A stretch of 64,000 nucleotides of DNA from DASZUK01 sp963745595 (GTDB lineage: Bacteria > Actinomycetota > Acidimicrobiia > Acidimicrobiales > RAAP-2). The stretch spans positions 248,001-312,000 of the forward strand of contig CAVUYB010000015.1 of assembly GCA_963745595.1 (NCBI GenBank). Direction: 5' to 3'. Made by a program: the position numbers and the translations under genes. This document shows positions 1 through 8,691 of the stretch, one piece after another. Under the pieces are notes generated by a model. It searched no databases and had not been told where the DNA came from. It saw nothing but the letters and a program-made list of their open reading frames with translations. Position 1 is the first letter of the stretch; every line of letters begins with the position of its first letter.

Positions 1-115
1 GGTCGGGCGCCGGCTGACCGGCCCGGATCAGCCGGGACAGCCAGTGGAACCGCCGGCCGGCGACGGCCAGCGCGATGACGGTGACGGCCAATCCGATAGC
101 GATCCTGACGGGCAC
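1..115 (-). CDS. Fe-S (heterodisulfide reductase-like) oxidoreductase, N-terminus only
   Basis: Partial gene running off the left edge. A GTG at 115 is preceded by a strong GAGGAG ribosome site and opens a frame that begins with a hydrophobic stretch (IAIGLAVTVIALAVAGRR) followed by FHWLSRLIRAGQPAP. The latter resembles the conserved start of the membrane-anchored Fe-S proteins of actinobacteria (the Rv0338c type), where a transmembrane anchor precedes ferredoxin-like clusters and a CCG domain. Only 38 codons are visible, so the cluster-binding cysteines cannot be checked. The family call rests on that short motif plus the N-terminal membrane segment. Confidence 0.55.
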   Translation of the reverse strand, partial: MPVRIAIGLAVTVIALAVAGRRFHWLSRLIRAGQPAPD

Positions 116-240
116 TGCTCCTCCTCGAGCTCGGGGTCAGGTTGATCGGCCGGCCCGCCAACCGGCCGAATGACGGCAGTCCACGGTAGAGGACGCGGTG
201 GACGGGGCAGCCGGATACCCTCCGGCCCGGGCCCGGTCGG

Positions 241-807
241 TCAACGGCGGAAGTTGTCCGCGTACCGGCTCGGCGTCGGGCCCCACTGACCCTGGTACTT
301 CGAGCCCAGCCCCCTCGACCCGTACGGGCGCTCCGCGGCGGTCGTCATCCGCAAGAAGCTGATCTGGCCGATCTTCATCCCCGGGTACAGCGTGATCGGC
401 AGGTTCGCCACGTTCGACAGCTCGAGCGTCAGGTGGCCGTCCCACCCCGCGTCGACGAAACCGGCCGTCGAGTGGATGAGCAGGCCGAGCCGGCCGAGCG
501 ACGACTTGCCCTCCAGCCGGGCGACGAGGTCGTCCGGCAGCCGGACCCGCTCGATCGTCGACCCGAGCAGGAACTCCCCCGGGTGGAGCACCAGCGGGTC
601 GTCGTCCTTCACCTCGACCAGCTCCGTCAGATCCTCCTGGTCCTCACGCACGTCGATCACCCGCTGCGTGTGGTTCCGGAAGAGCCGGAAGTACCGGTCG
701 ACGTGCAGGTCGACCGACGACGGCTGGATGCAGTCGTCGCCGAGCGGGTCGATGACGATCCGCCCGGCCTCCAGCTCCTCACGGATCGTGCGGTCGGATA
801 GAACCAT
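241..807 (-). CDS. dcd: dCTP deaminase
   Basis: 188-residue dCTP deaminase, the usual length for the actinobacterial enzyme. It converts dCTP to dUTP, or directly to dUMP in bifunctional members, supplying dUMP for thymidylate synthesis in the cytoplasm. The family signature is intact: KSSLGRLGL (about 101-109), IHSTAGFVDAGW (111-122), the catalytic glutamate in LTLELSN (E129), and the C-terminal nucleotide-covering segment GSKYQGQWGPTPS. Mycobacterial Dcd is bifunctional; whether this one also hydrolyses the triphosphate cannot be read from the sequence. The gene is convergent with nothing and stands head-to-head with the tRNA-Gly gene 31 bp away. Confidence 0.97.
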   Translation of the reverse strand: MVLSDRTIREELEAGRIVIDPLGDDCIQPSSVDLHVDRYFRLFRNHTQRVIDVREDQEDLTELVEVKDDDPLVLHPGEFLLGSTIERVRLPDDLVARLEGKSSLGRLGLLIHSTAGFVDAGWDGHLTLELSNVANLPITLYPGMKIGQISFLRMTTAAERPYGSRGLGSKYQGQWGPTPSRYADNFRR

Positions 808-838
808 GACGGGCTAGACGATAGTGTGGCGGCCGCTC

Positions 839-909
839 GCGGGCGTAGTTCAGAGGCAGAACATCAGCTTCCCAAGCTGAGAACGCGGGTTCGATTCCCG
901 TCGCCCGCT
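839..909 (+). tRNA. tRNA-Gly (CCC anticodon)
   Basis: 71-nt cloverleaf. Acceptor stem GCGGGCG pairs with CGCCCGC, the D-arm contains GTTC AGAGGCA GAAC, and the anticodon stem TCAGC/GCTGA encloses the loop TTCCCAA, giving anticodon CCC (reads GGG). The T-arm is CGGGTTCGATTCCCG and the discriminator is T. CCA is not encoded. The 3' half of this gene is the integration target of the neighbouring island: the same 47 bp recur at 8692-8738. Confidence 0.96.
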
Positions 910-911
910 CC
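865..911. repeat. attachment site, copy 1 (tRNA-Gly 3' half)
   Basis: The 47 bp from the anticodon stem to two bases past the discriminator of tRNA-Gly are repeated exactly at 8692-8738, in the same orientation. A 15-bp core (cccgtcgcccgctcc) occurs a third time at 10344-10358. This is the arrangement left by a tyrosine integrase that recombines in the anticodon/T-arm and restores the tRNA gene. An integrase relic lies immediately inside the repeat. Confidence 0.93.
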
Positions 912-918
912 CTGGTCA

Positions 919-936
919 GAGGCTGTTTTTAGCCTC
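919..936 (+). terminator. hairpin just after tRNA-Gly
   Basis: GAGGCT and AGCCTC form a perfect 6-bp stem around the loop GTTTTT, starting 10 nt after the tRNA. The T-run is in the loop rather than after the stem, so it is not a canonical intrinsic terminator. It could also be part of the recombination arm of the island. No other terminator candidate is seen for the tRNA. Confidence 0.3.
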
Positions 937-939
937 CCG

Positions 940-1401
940 TCACTCCCCAACCGCAAATCTTGTCCGCGAAATGTCCGCGGCGTCCTCGGCTGATGCCCCA
1001 TCTGCCGCCGTGATGGGCGTGATGTTCGAGGGCTTCGACAACTCCGCCAGAGCGTCGGCCAGCGCCCGGTCGCGGTCCTCCGTGACGTGCTGGTACCTGA
1101 GTGCAGCCTGGGGACTGGCGTGACCGGCACGACGCATCAGCTCGGCCACCGTCGCCCCGGCGGCAGCCGACCACGTCAGGCCGGAGTGACGGAGGTCATG
1201 GAACCGGAGATCGGAACGGCCGACCGCCTTCCGAGCTTTGTTCCAGGCGACCCCCAGCACCCCCATCAGAGGTGTCCCGGAAGCCTTGCGGCGTGCTGTC
1301 CCAGAAACCGTCGGACCGCAGACTGCTGCGGGCGCCAGCCACAAGAGGCCCTGACCAGCGCATACGTGCAGGTCGGGACTTTCGTCGTTTTCCCGTCCCA
1401 C
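940..1401 (-). pseudogene. tyrosine recombinase (phage-type integrase), C-terminal remnant
   Basis: Only the C-terminal half of the catalytic domain is present. It contains the box-II motif HDLRHSGLTW (first Arg of the RHR part), GHASPQAALRYQHVT with the nucleophile tyrosine, and a typical tail. The 50 or so residues upstream of this block do not look like integrase, and the SAM-like core-binding and arm-binding domains are absent upstream. It reads toward the tRNA-Gly attachment site 30 bp away, the usual position for an island integrase. A protein of about 150 residues could still be made but should not be a functional recombinase. Confidence 0.72.
960..980. repeat. paired TGTCCGCG sites, left island end
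   Basis: Two direct copies of TGTCCGCG, separated by three A residues, lie about 50 bp inside the left attachment repeat. The same pair, with a four-T spacer, sits at 8568-8588 inside the right end, with a third degenerate copy just after it. Placement at both ends suggests arm-type binding sites of the lost integrase. At the left end the sites lie within the last codons of the integrase remnant. Confidence 0.45.
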
Positions 1402-1520
1402 ACCTCCTCAGACCCTACTTTCCGTCCAAATTGGAGGGAGCGTGGGAGGAACGAGATAGACATGCACCCATGGACGGGTCGGCCGCGTTTATGGGATCAC
1501 CTACGCGATAGAGGTTTGCC

Positions 1521-4238
1521 ATGGTAAGGCTCAACCTGAAGGCCGTAGAGGAGCGCGTCGCTCCTCTCGGGGGGCGTGAGTCATACGACCGCGAGTTCAT
1601 CTTCGAGCTGCTCCTGGCGTACGGGAGATCCCGGTCCAACGTGACCCGGCTGCGGAACGGATCGCTGAACGTCGCTGACGACAAGATCGCCGAGGTGGCA
1701 CAAAAGAACGTCGTGTACTTCAAGGAGACGACCGGCGATCCTCTCGCAGTGATCGACGAGTTGAAGTCATCGCCCCCGGTGGTGCGGTATCGAACCCGCT
1801 TCGTGGTCGTCACCGACTACCGCGAACTGCTCGCCGTTGACACCAAGACCGATGAAAACCTGATGATCCCGATCCGGGACATCGACCAGCACTTCACGTT
1901 CTTCCTGCCCTGGGCAGGGATGGAGAAGGCTCAGTACGTCTCCGAGGCCCACGCGGACGTGAAGGCCGCCGAGCGCGTCGGCAAACTCTTCGACGAACTG
2001 CTGTTCGCAAATCCAAGCCTGCTTGCCCTCTCCCGCGGTCGCCATGCGCTCAACATCTTCTTCACCCGGCTGCTGTTCTGCTTCTTCGCCGAGGACACCG
2101 GTATCTTTTCCGAGGGACAGTTCACGAACGCGGTCGGCTCCCGTACCCTGGCCGACGGATCGGACGTGGACGACTTCCTGGCGGCGCTGTTCACGGCGTT
2201 GGACACGGAGGACCCGTCCGACAAGCCGACCTACTTGGCATCGTTCCCTTATGTCAATGGTCGGCTGTTCACGATGGGCCCCGATCAGATCGTGCCCGCT
2301 TTCACCAAAGCTGCCCGCGATCTCCTGATCGCGCTAGGGACGCTGAACTGGAGCGAGATCAACCCCGACATCTTCGGGTCCATGTTCCAGGCTGTCGTCA
2401 ACCCTGATGAGCGCAGCGACCTCGGGCAGCACTACACCTCTGTCCCGAACATCCTCAAGACGATCGAGCCATTGTTCCTCGACGGGCTTCGCGAAAAGTT
2501 TGACGCCGGCTACGACTCCGTCCGCAAGCTCGAGGCGCTGCTGGATCGGATCAGCAAGATCAAGGTTTTCGATCCTGCCTGCGGGTCGGGCAACTTTCTC
2601 GTCATCGCCTACAAGGAGTTGCGCAAGCTCGAACACGCGGTCCTAGAGCGCCTAGCCGATCTCGGTCCAAAGCACCAGGTGCTCTTCGCCGAATCGAAGA
2701 TCAGCATCGAGAACTTCTACGGCATCGAGCTCGCCGACTTTGCGACCGAGATCGCAATCCTGTCGTTGTGGATCGCCAAGCACCAGATGAACACCGAGTT
2801 CAAGGAGAAGTTCAACCTCTCCATCCCGCTGATCCCGCTCAAGGAGACGGGACGGATCCAGCAGGGCAACGCTACCCGCCTCGCCTGGAACACGGTCTGC
2901 CCTAACGACCGCAGCGAGATCTACTTGATCAGCAATCCGCCGTATAAAGGCGCGAAGGCGCAGACGCGCGAAATGAAAGCAGATTTCCCGTTCGTCTTCG
3001 GGAGGCGCTCGTATAACAGGAACCTGGACTACATCGCGCTCTGGTTCGTCAAGGGTGCTGACTACATCGACGGAACGCCGGCGGAGCTGGCGTTTGTCAC
3101 CACGAACTCCGTGGCCCAGGGCGAGCATGTGGGGCTGATGTTTCCCATGATCTTCGCCAAGAACATCGAAATTGGGTACGCCCATACCTCCTTCAAATGG
3201 GAGAACAACGCAAAACACAATGCCGGCGTGACTGTCGCCGTGATCAATCTCCGCAGTGCGCGCCCCGGCCCGAAATATATCTATACCGACGACCTCCAAA
3301 TCGCTGCGACGAACATCAACGGTTACTTGGCCGACGCTGCAAACGTGGTGATTGAGCGACGCAAGATTCCACTAGGCGCGCCGCGTCCCGAAATGGTCTT
3401 CGGTTCGATGCCACGCGACGGTGGCGGTCTCATCTTGTCATCCGATGAACGGAGGAAGATGATCGAAGTGGACTCACGCACCGAGCAATTCATCAAGAGA
3501 TATGTGGGATCATCCGAATTCATAAATGATGGCGAGCGCTACTGCCTATGGATCACGGACGGGCAAGCCAAGCTGGCACGATCAATCCCGGAGATTGCTG
3601 TCAGGCTTGACCTGGTGACTAGGGAGCGAGCCGAAAGCAAGGCCAAAAGCACTGCTGCCTTCTCAATGCAGCCGCATCGGTTCGTCCAGATCAGCTACAA
3701 GCCGACGGATTCGATCATCGTCCCTAGCATTTCGTCGGAACGGCGCGACTACATTCCTATTGGCTATCTTGGCCCAGATGTAGTCATCTCAAACAAGGGC
3801 TTCGCCGTGTACGGCGCTGAACCTTGGGTGCTCGCGCTCCTCACTTCTCGAATGCATATGGCCTGGGTCAATGCTGTTGGCGGACGGATGCGAGAGGACT
3901 ACCAGTACTCGAACACGATCGTGTATAACAACTTCCCGGTGCCGCCGTTGTCGGACGCGGTGATGGAGAAGCTCACCCTCGCGGCGTTGCGGGTACTGGA
4001 CGTGCGCGAGTATCATTGCGAGAAGACTCTCGCAGAGCTCTATGACCCGGACTTGATGCCGGACGATCTGCGTGCGGCACACGCCGAGGTTGACACGATG
4101 GTCGATTCGATCTATTCCAAGCGCGGATACGAGACGGACGAGCAAAGATTGTCGGGTCTGTTCGCTATGTATGGGGCGATGGCTGCCGAGGATTCTGTCA
4201 AGGTTTTAGCGAAGAAGTCGAGGGCGACGAAGAAATGA
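1521..4238 (+). CDS. MmeI-family N6-adenine DNA methyltransferase
   Basis: 905-residue protein, probably a DNA adenine methyltransferase with its own target-recognition domain. From residue ~140 on it follows the MmeI (type IIL) layout: helical spacer with LLFCFFAEDTGIF, RSDLGQHYTS, SAM motif FDPACGSGNF (~350-359), catalytic NPPY (~472-475), then a target-recognition region (~620-800) with SSERRDYIPIGYL and a C-terminal helical domain. In MmeI the N-terminus carries a PD-ExK nuclease; the corresponding stretch here reads VVYFKET (Y66-F67-K68), so the acidic residue before x-Lys seems lost and no convincing nuclease site remains. That alignment is from memory. The stop overlaps the next start (ATGA), so the three genes are one operon. 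It would supply modification and recognition while genes two and three supply translocation and cutting (inference). Confidence 0.88.
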   Translation: MVRLNLKAVEERVAPLGGRESYDREFIFELLLAYGRSRSNVTRLRNGSLNVADDKIAEVAQKNVVYFKETTGDPLAVIDELKSSPPVVRYRTRFVVVTDYRELLAVDTKTDENLMIPIRDIDQHFTFFLPWAGMEKAQYVSEAHADVKAAERVGKLFDELLFANPSLLALSRGRHALNIFFTRLLFCFFAEDTGIFSEGQFTNAVGSRTLADGSDVDDFLAALFTALDTEDPSDKPTYLASFPYVNGRLFTMGPDQIVPAFTKAARDLLIALGTLNWSEINPDIFGSMFQAVVNPDERSDLGQHYTSVPNILKTIEPLFLDGLREKFDAGYDSVRKLEALLDRISKIKVFDPACGSGNFLVIAYKELRKLEHAVLERLADLGPKHQVLFAESKISIENFYGIELADFATEIAILSLWIAKHQMNTEFKEKFNLSIPLIPLKETGRIQQGNATRLAWNTVCPNDRSEIYLISNPPYKGAKAQTREMKADFPFVFGRRSYNRNLDYIALWFVKGADYIDGTPAELAFVTTNSVAQGEHVGLMFPMIFAKNIEIGYAHTSFKWENNAKHNAGVTVAVINLRSARPGPKYIYTDDLQIAATNINGYLADAANVVIERRKIPLGAPRPEMVFGSMPRDGGGLILSSDERRKMIEVDSRTEQFIKRYVGSSEFINDGERYCLWITDGQAKLARSIPEIAVRLDLVTRERAESKAKSTAAFSMQPHRFVQISYKPTDSIIVPSISSERRDYIPIGYLGPDVVISNKGFAVYGAEPWVLALLTSRMHMAWVNAVGGRMREDYQYSNTIVYNNFPVPPLSDAVMEKLTLAALRVLDVREYHCEKTLAELYDPDLMPDDLRAAHAEVDTMVDSIYSKRGYETDEQRLSGLFAMYGAMAAEDSVKVLAKKSRATKK

Positions 4239-6220
4239 GCGTGATCAAGAAGCCGGTCAACATCGTTGATGTGACGTATGCCCGCACGGGCGGGTCGGTG
4301 CACACCGATGCAATGGGCATGCGGGAAATGCAGCAGCGCGTCTTCGCTAAACGTGACGCCCACCACCTATTGATCAAGGCCCCACCGGCATCGGGCAAGT
4401 CCCGTGCGTTGATGTTCGTGGCGTTGGATAAGCTCTACAACCAGGACCGCAACAAGGTCATTGTCGCCGTGCCGGAACGCTCGATCGGCGCATCGTTCTC
4501 CTCCACCGAGCTCACGAAGTACGGCTTCTTCGCCGACTGGGAGGTCAAGCCCGAGCACAACCTCTGCGACCCCGGCTCCTCCCAGGGCAAGGTTGGCGCG
4601 TTCATCGACTTCCTGAACGGCCCCGACGCCGTGCTGATTTGCACCCACGCGACGTTGCGGTTCGCGTTCGAGAAACTAGCCCCCGACGCGTTCAACGGCA
4701 TTGTGCTGGCAATTGACGAGTTCCACCACGTCTCCGCCGACGTCGAGGCCAGCCGGATCGGGGCGCTGCTGCGCGAGGTGATGAACGGCTCGGACGTACA
4801 CATCGTCGCGATGACCGGCTCGTATTTCCGCGGCGACTCGGTGCCAGTGCTATCGGCCGAGGATGAGGCCCGATTCACGCCGGTCACGTTCAACTATTAC
4901 GACCAGCTTAACGGCTACGAATACCTCAAGTCACTCGGGATCGGCCACCACTTCTACCAGGGCCGATACACCGACGCGATCGGCGAGGTATTCGACCTGG
5001 ACAAGAAGACGATCCTCCACATCCCGAATGTGAACTCAGGCGAATCCACCAAAGACAAAATCGAGGAGGTCGGGTTCATCATCGACTCGATTGGCCACGT
5101 CGAGTCGACCGACCCCGACACCGGGATCATCAGGATCCGCCGCTCCGACACCGGCGAGATCCTTCTGCTCGCCGACCTCGTCGACGACACGGACCAGAAG
5201 AGGCGCGCTGACACGCTGCACTACCTCTCCATGGTCGCCTCGAAGAGCCGAGACGCCGTGGATGTCATCCTCGCGCTCGGGATGGCCAAGGAGGGCTTCG
5301 ACTGGCCCTTCGCCGAGCATGCCCTCACCGTCGGCTACCGGGCGTCTCTGACCGAGGTCATCCAGATCATCGGCCGCGTCACCCGCGACTCGCCCGGCAA
5401 GGAGCACGCGCAGTTCACGAACCTGATCGCAGAGCCGGATGCCTCACAAAGCGAGGTGAAGGTGTCGGTGAACAACATGCTCAAGGCCATCACGGCATCG
5501 CTCTTGATGGAGCAGGTGCTGGCGCAGAACTTCGAGTTCAAGACCAAGAACGCTGGAGACACGACACCGACCCCGCGCGGCGTCATCAAGATCAAGGGCT
5601 TCAAGGAGCCCTCGACCGACCGGGTCAAGCAGATCGTCGAGACCGACCTCAATGATCTCAAGGCGACGATCCTGCAGGACGACACGTTCGCGAAGGCCGC
5701 TGCCGGCTCCGTGGATCCGGAGACGACGAACAAGATACTGATCCCCAAGATCATCCGAGAGCGGTACCCCGACCTGGACGAGTCGCAGGTCGAGGAGCTG
5801 CGCCAGCAGGTGGTGGTGGACTCGGTGATCAAGAACGGCGAAGTTCGCCAGGTCGGCGACAAGCGGTTTATCAAGATGTCGGAGAAGTTCGTGAACATCG
5901 ATGACATCAACATCAACCTGATCGACTCGGTGAACCCGTTCCAGCGAGCCTTCGAGGTCATCTCCAAGTCGGTCACGCCCAGCGTCCTGCGGATCATCTC
6001 GGACGCGATCACTGCCACGCGGGTGGAGGTCACGGAGGAGGAGGCACTTGCCGCGTGGCCAAAGATCCAGCAGTGGGCCAAAGTCACGGGCCGTACGCCG
6101 AACGTCCGCTCCGACGAGCCGACCGAGAAGCGGTACGCGGAAGTGCTGCTGTTCCTGCAGCGGAAGAAGCAGGAGCGCTATGCGATGGCGCGGGCAACGC
6201 AGATGGCGGACGAATCATGA
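4235..6220 (+). CDS. DExH-box helicase of the restriction-like operon
   Basis: 661-residue superfamily 2 helicase/translocase. Walker A is APPASGKS (~49-56), motif II is DEFH (~161-164), motif III looks like AMTGSYF, and motif VI is QIIGRVTR (~377-384). The C-terminal ~250 residues have no domain I recognise. It starts with an ATG overlapping the stop of the methyltransferase and its own stop overlaps the start of the GIY-YIG gene, so the products are likely made in fixed ratio. By analogy with type I and III restriction enzymes it could use ATP to translocate on unmethylated DNA and activate the nuclease; this is inferred from context, not from a characterised homologue. Confidence 0.85.
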   Translation: MSVIKKPVNIVDVTYARTGGSVHTDAMGMREMQQRVFAKRDAHHLLIKAPPASGKSRALMFVALDKLYNQDRNKVIVAVPERSIGASFSSTELTKYGFFADWEVKPEHNLCDPGSSQGKVGAFIDFLNGPDAVLICTHATLRFAFEKLAPDAFNGIVLAIDEFHHVSADVEASRIGALLREVMNGSDVHIVAMTGSYFRGDSVPVLSAEDEARFTPVTFNYYDQLNGYEYLKSLGIGHHFYQGRYTDAIGEVFDLDKKTILHIPNVNSGESTKDKIEEVGFIIDSIGHVESTDPDTGIIRIRRSDTGEILLLADLVDDTDQKRRADTLHYLSMVASKSRDAVDVILALGMAKEGFDWPFAEHALTVGYRASLTEVIQIIGRVTRDSPGKEHAQFTNLIAEPDASQSEVKVSVNNMLKAITASLLMEQVLAQNFEFKTKNAGDTTPTPRGVIKIKGFKEPSTDRVKQIVETDLNDLKATILQDDTFAKAAAGSVDPETTNKILIPKIIRERYPDLDESQVEELRQQVVVDSVIKNGEVRQVGDKRFIKMSEKFVNIDDININLIDSVNPFQRAFEVISKSVTPSVLRIISDAITATRVEVTEEEALAAWPKIQQWAKVTGRTPNVRSDEPTEKRYAEVLLFLQRKKQERYAMARATQMADES

Positions 6221-7410
6221 CGGATTCGGAAATGGCCGGCAGAGTCGACATCGAATGGCCTGCGAGCATGGATGCGCTCTTCGCCTCCGACGTCGATGGG
6301 TTGCTCGACGCATCCGGAAAGCCAGTGAAGGTCACTGCCAGCGACCGGCTCGAACGAGCCTTCCTGGAGATCGTGGAGTTCTACCGCGCCAACGACCGGG
6401 TGCCGAGCGCGACGACGCGGGAGATCTCCGAACGCAAGCTCGGCGCACGACTGGACGGGATCCTCGCAAACGACGAGAAGATCACTGCCCTGAAACCCCT
6501 CGACGAGCTCGGACTGCTGGAGGCTCCTGAGGCCCCGCCCTCACTCGAGGACCTGCTGGACAGCGACGACCTCGACCTGCTCGGTGACGAATCCGGCCTG
6601 CTGGACGTCTCCGACCTGCCGGTACGTCGGCAGGTCTACGACGCTGGCCGCGTCGCTCGCCGGGAGAAGGCACAGGGCTTCGAGCAGTTCGAGGCGATGT
6701 TCAAACAGAAGCACGCGGAGCTACGAACGGGCACGAGCAAGCTCATGCCCTATCCCGGCATGACCCATATCTTGCCGGGCGCGTTCTTCGTGCTTAACGG
6801 CGTCATGCTGTTCATCGCAGAGGTCGGCGAGACGGAGTACAAGAAGACGACCGTTCGGGAGAACAAGCGCGAACGGCTCCGGTGCATCTTCGAGAACGGC
6901 ACCGAGTCGTCCATGTATCGGCAGTCCCTTGCGATCAGGCTGAGCGACGCAGACGGCCAGGTCATTGTCCCCACCGAGGTCCCTGAGATCCTCGCCGATG
7001 ACACGGTGAGCGGCTACATCTACGTGCTGCGGTCCCGCAGTGAGGACCCACAGATCGCCGCCCTCAAGAACCTGCACAAGATCGGTTTCACCCGCGACTC
7101 AGTCGAGAAGCGGATCAAGAACGCCGAGAAGTCGCCCACTTACTTGATGGCACCTGTGGAGGTGGTAGCGAGTTACCGCACTTACAACATGAAAGCGTCA
7201 GCGCTGGAGAACCTCCTGCACAGGATCTTTGCCGAGGTCAGGCTGAACCTCACGCAGGCGAACCGCAAGGGTCGCGACTACGACCCATCCGAGTGGTTCG
7301 TCGTCCCCAGGGACGTGATTGACCAAGCGATCGAGCTGATCATATCGGGCGGCATCGTCGACTTCGTCTATGACACCACCGCGCAGAAGCTCGTTCACCA
7401 TAGCCAGTAG
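6217..7410 (+). CDS. GIY-YIG nuclease of the restriction-like operon
   Basis: 397 residues from the ATG at 6217, which overlaps the helicase stop (ATGA); a longer in-frame extension upstream lies inside the helicase gene and is rejected. The C-terminal third (~264-380) is a GIY-YIG nuclease of the T5orf172/MUG113 type: GYIYVLRS, then LHKIGFTRDSVEKRI supplying the second motif and arginine, then the glutamate helix ASALENLLHRIF and a distal DPSEWFVV. The N-terminal ~230 residues are acidic and helical, with an Asp/Leu-rich stretch near 105-130, perhaps for docking to its partners. It is probably the cutting subunit of the system. Target and cofactor need cannot be read from the sequence. Confidence 0.83.
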   Translation: MTDSEMAGRVDIEWPASMDALFASDVDGLLDASGKPVKVTASDRLERAFLEIVEFYRANDRVPSATTREISERKLGARLDGILANDEKITALKPLDELGLLEAPEAPPSLEDLLDSDDLDLLGDESGLLDVSDLPVRRQVYDAGRVARREKAQGFEQFEAMFKQKHAELRTGTSKLMPYPGMTHILPGAFFVLNGVMLFIAEVGETEYKKTTVRENKRERLRCIFENGTESSMYRQSLAIRLSDADGQVIVPTEVPEILADDTVSGYIYVLRSRSEDPQIAALKNLHKIGFTRDSVEKRIKNAEKSPTYLMAPVEVVASYRTYNMKASALENLLHRIFAEVRLNLTQANRKGRDYDPSEWFVVPRDVIDQAIELIISGGIVDFVYDTTAQKLVHHSQ

Positions 7411-7447
7411 CTCCAGCCCTACGCAGCAGCTAAGTCCAGAACTGAGT

Positions 7448-8112
7448 CTACGTATCTGCGAGTACCAATCTGGGCCGTTGGCTGCGTCGTGATGTCCGCA
7501 GCGTCGGCCGAGGATCACGGCGGGCGAACGGGGCCCGCTCCCACCCCTGGCAGCTCTGGCCCCCGTGGTGGGCGGAGGCTTGGCAGGAGCGGTACTCGAT
7601 CGTCAGGGCGCCCTCACCCTTGAACTCGTGGGATACCCGACCGTCCAGCCAACGAGCCGTCTCAGGCAAGAGGCCGCCAGGGGTGTTGGCGTTGATGACC
7701 AGCGTGGGGTTGCCGCTCTCGACACCAGCAACGTATTCCACGGTGCCCTGACTGAACCGGGTGACCGGAACCTTCCCAGCCTTCGATGGGATGCCCAGCA
7801 TCGTGCGCCTGGCCATGATCGGCATGAAGTCGCAGAGCGGTTGGTCTAGAACCGAGAGCGTCTGGTTGTTGCACCGGTCACAGACGACGCCAGGAGGTAG
7901 TACGACCTGGTTGTTGCCGAGCGACTCAGGGACGGGATGCTCCTCTCCGATGAATCCGCCCTCGTGCTACGGCAGAACAGACAACCGCGCCGTATGGCCG
8001 CTGCCTGCAAGCGCTCGGCCTGGACGCGTCCGCGTTGCCGCTGGTCGGCTCGTTCTCTCAACTCCCTCGAACGTCGACCCATCGGGCCTTCACGCTCCGG
8101 CGGCCCGAGCAA
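7448..8112 (-). pseudogene. HNH endonuclease-like protein, frameshifted and truncated
   Basis: Read on the minus strand, two frames together give an HNH-type zinc endonuclease. The first frame (8112 to about 7965) has a basic Arg/Glu/Ala-rich N-terminus ending in CLFCRST, the first zinc Cys pair. The next frame carries GEEHPVPESLGNNQVV, VCDRCNN (second Cys pair and HNH histidine region) and then GIPSKAGKVPVTRFSQGTVEYV. A TAG blocks the second frame just before this point, so a missing base (or two extra bases) near 7963-7975 separates the parts. The C-terminus after about residue 200 also looks scrambled. It lies downstream of, and convergent with, the restriction-like operon. Confidence 0.6.
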
Positions 8113-8301
8113 GAAGTCTCATAGGTTCTGACTCTATGGCCCGATCGTGACAGTGGAGGGAGGGGTCACCGGCTGCCCAGGAGAAACGACCGCCGGGCAG
8201 CGCCGGGAGACGGGCGTTTGGGGGCCGATCCGGGACTCCCGATTGACGCAGTGGGAGGGTACCCGCTTGCATTCCGGTCACAGCCCGCCAAGATCGCGCG
8301 C

Positions 8302-8559
8302 ATGGACACCAACGAGCTGGCAAACGACCTCGTAAACGACCTGGTGGTCGCGGCGGCGAGTGTCGCCCTCGACCTCGGCAAGCGACCGATCCTCGCCGCC
8401 TGGGAGCGGGCATGGCGTCGGCTGTACCGGCGGGCCATCGAGCTAGCGATCCGGCCCGCCCACTGCCGTACCAGGTGCCACGTCCGAGCCGTCATCATGC
8501 GGGCTGACGGGTCCCCGCCGGTGGTCGTCCGGCTTCACCCGTCCGGCGCCGCGACATGA
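8302..8559 (+). CDS. small hypothetical protein
   Basis: 85-residue ORF from an ATG at 8302. It begins with an acidic helix (MDTNELANDLVNDLVV) and becomes strongly basic (WERAWRRLYRRAIELAI). No family is recognised and no clear ribosome site precedes it. It is kept because its composition is helical and even, it is the only sensible ORF between the HNH remnant and the right attachment site, and it ends just before the TGTCCGCG sites. It could be a relic of a regulatory or excision gene, but nothing in it demonstrates that. Confidence 0.3.
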   Translation: MDTNELANDLVNDLVVAAASVALDLGKRPILAAWERAWRRLYRRAIELAIRPAHCRTRCHVRAVIMRADGSPPVVVRLHPSGAAT

Positions 8560-8567
8560 GCGTGATC

Positions 8568-8588
8568 TTGTCCGCGTTTTGTCCGCGG
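8568..8588. repeat. paired TGTCCGCG sites, right island end
   Basis: TTGTCCGCG, a four-T spacer and TGTCCGCGG mirror the pair at 960-980 in the same orientation, and a third partial copy (AGTCCGCGAG) follows at about 8591. They lie roughly 100 bp inside the right attachment repeat and are likely arm-type recombinase sites. Confidence 0.45.
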
Positions 8589-8691
8589 GAAGTCCGCGAG
8601 AGGCCCAAAAACCCGGCGAAACGCTCCGAAGTGACCAGACGGGACTTCCCAGGTCAGGGCGTGTTTCCGCTGGTAGAAGCGCTGCCTTGGG

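Noticed and set aside
6055..6216. Longer start for the GIY-YIG gene
   Set aside because: Lies within the helicase gene; the ATGA overlap at 6217 matches the other junction.
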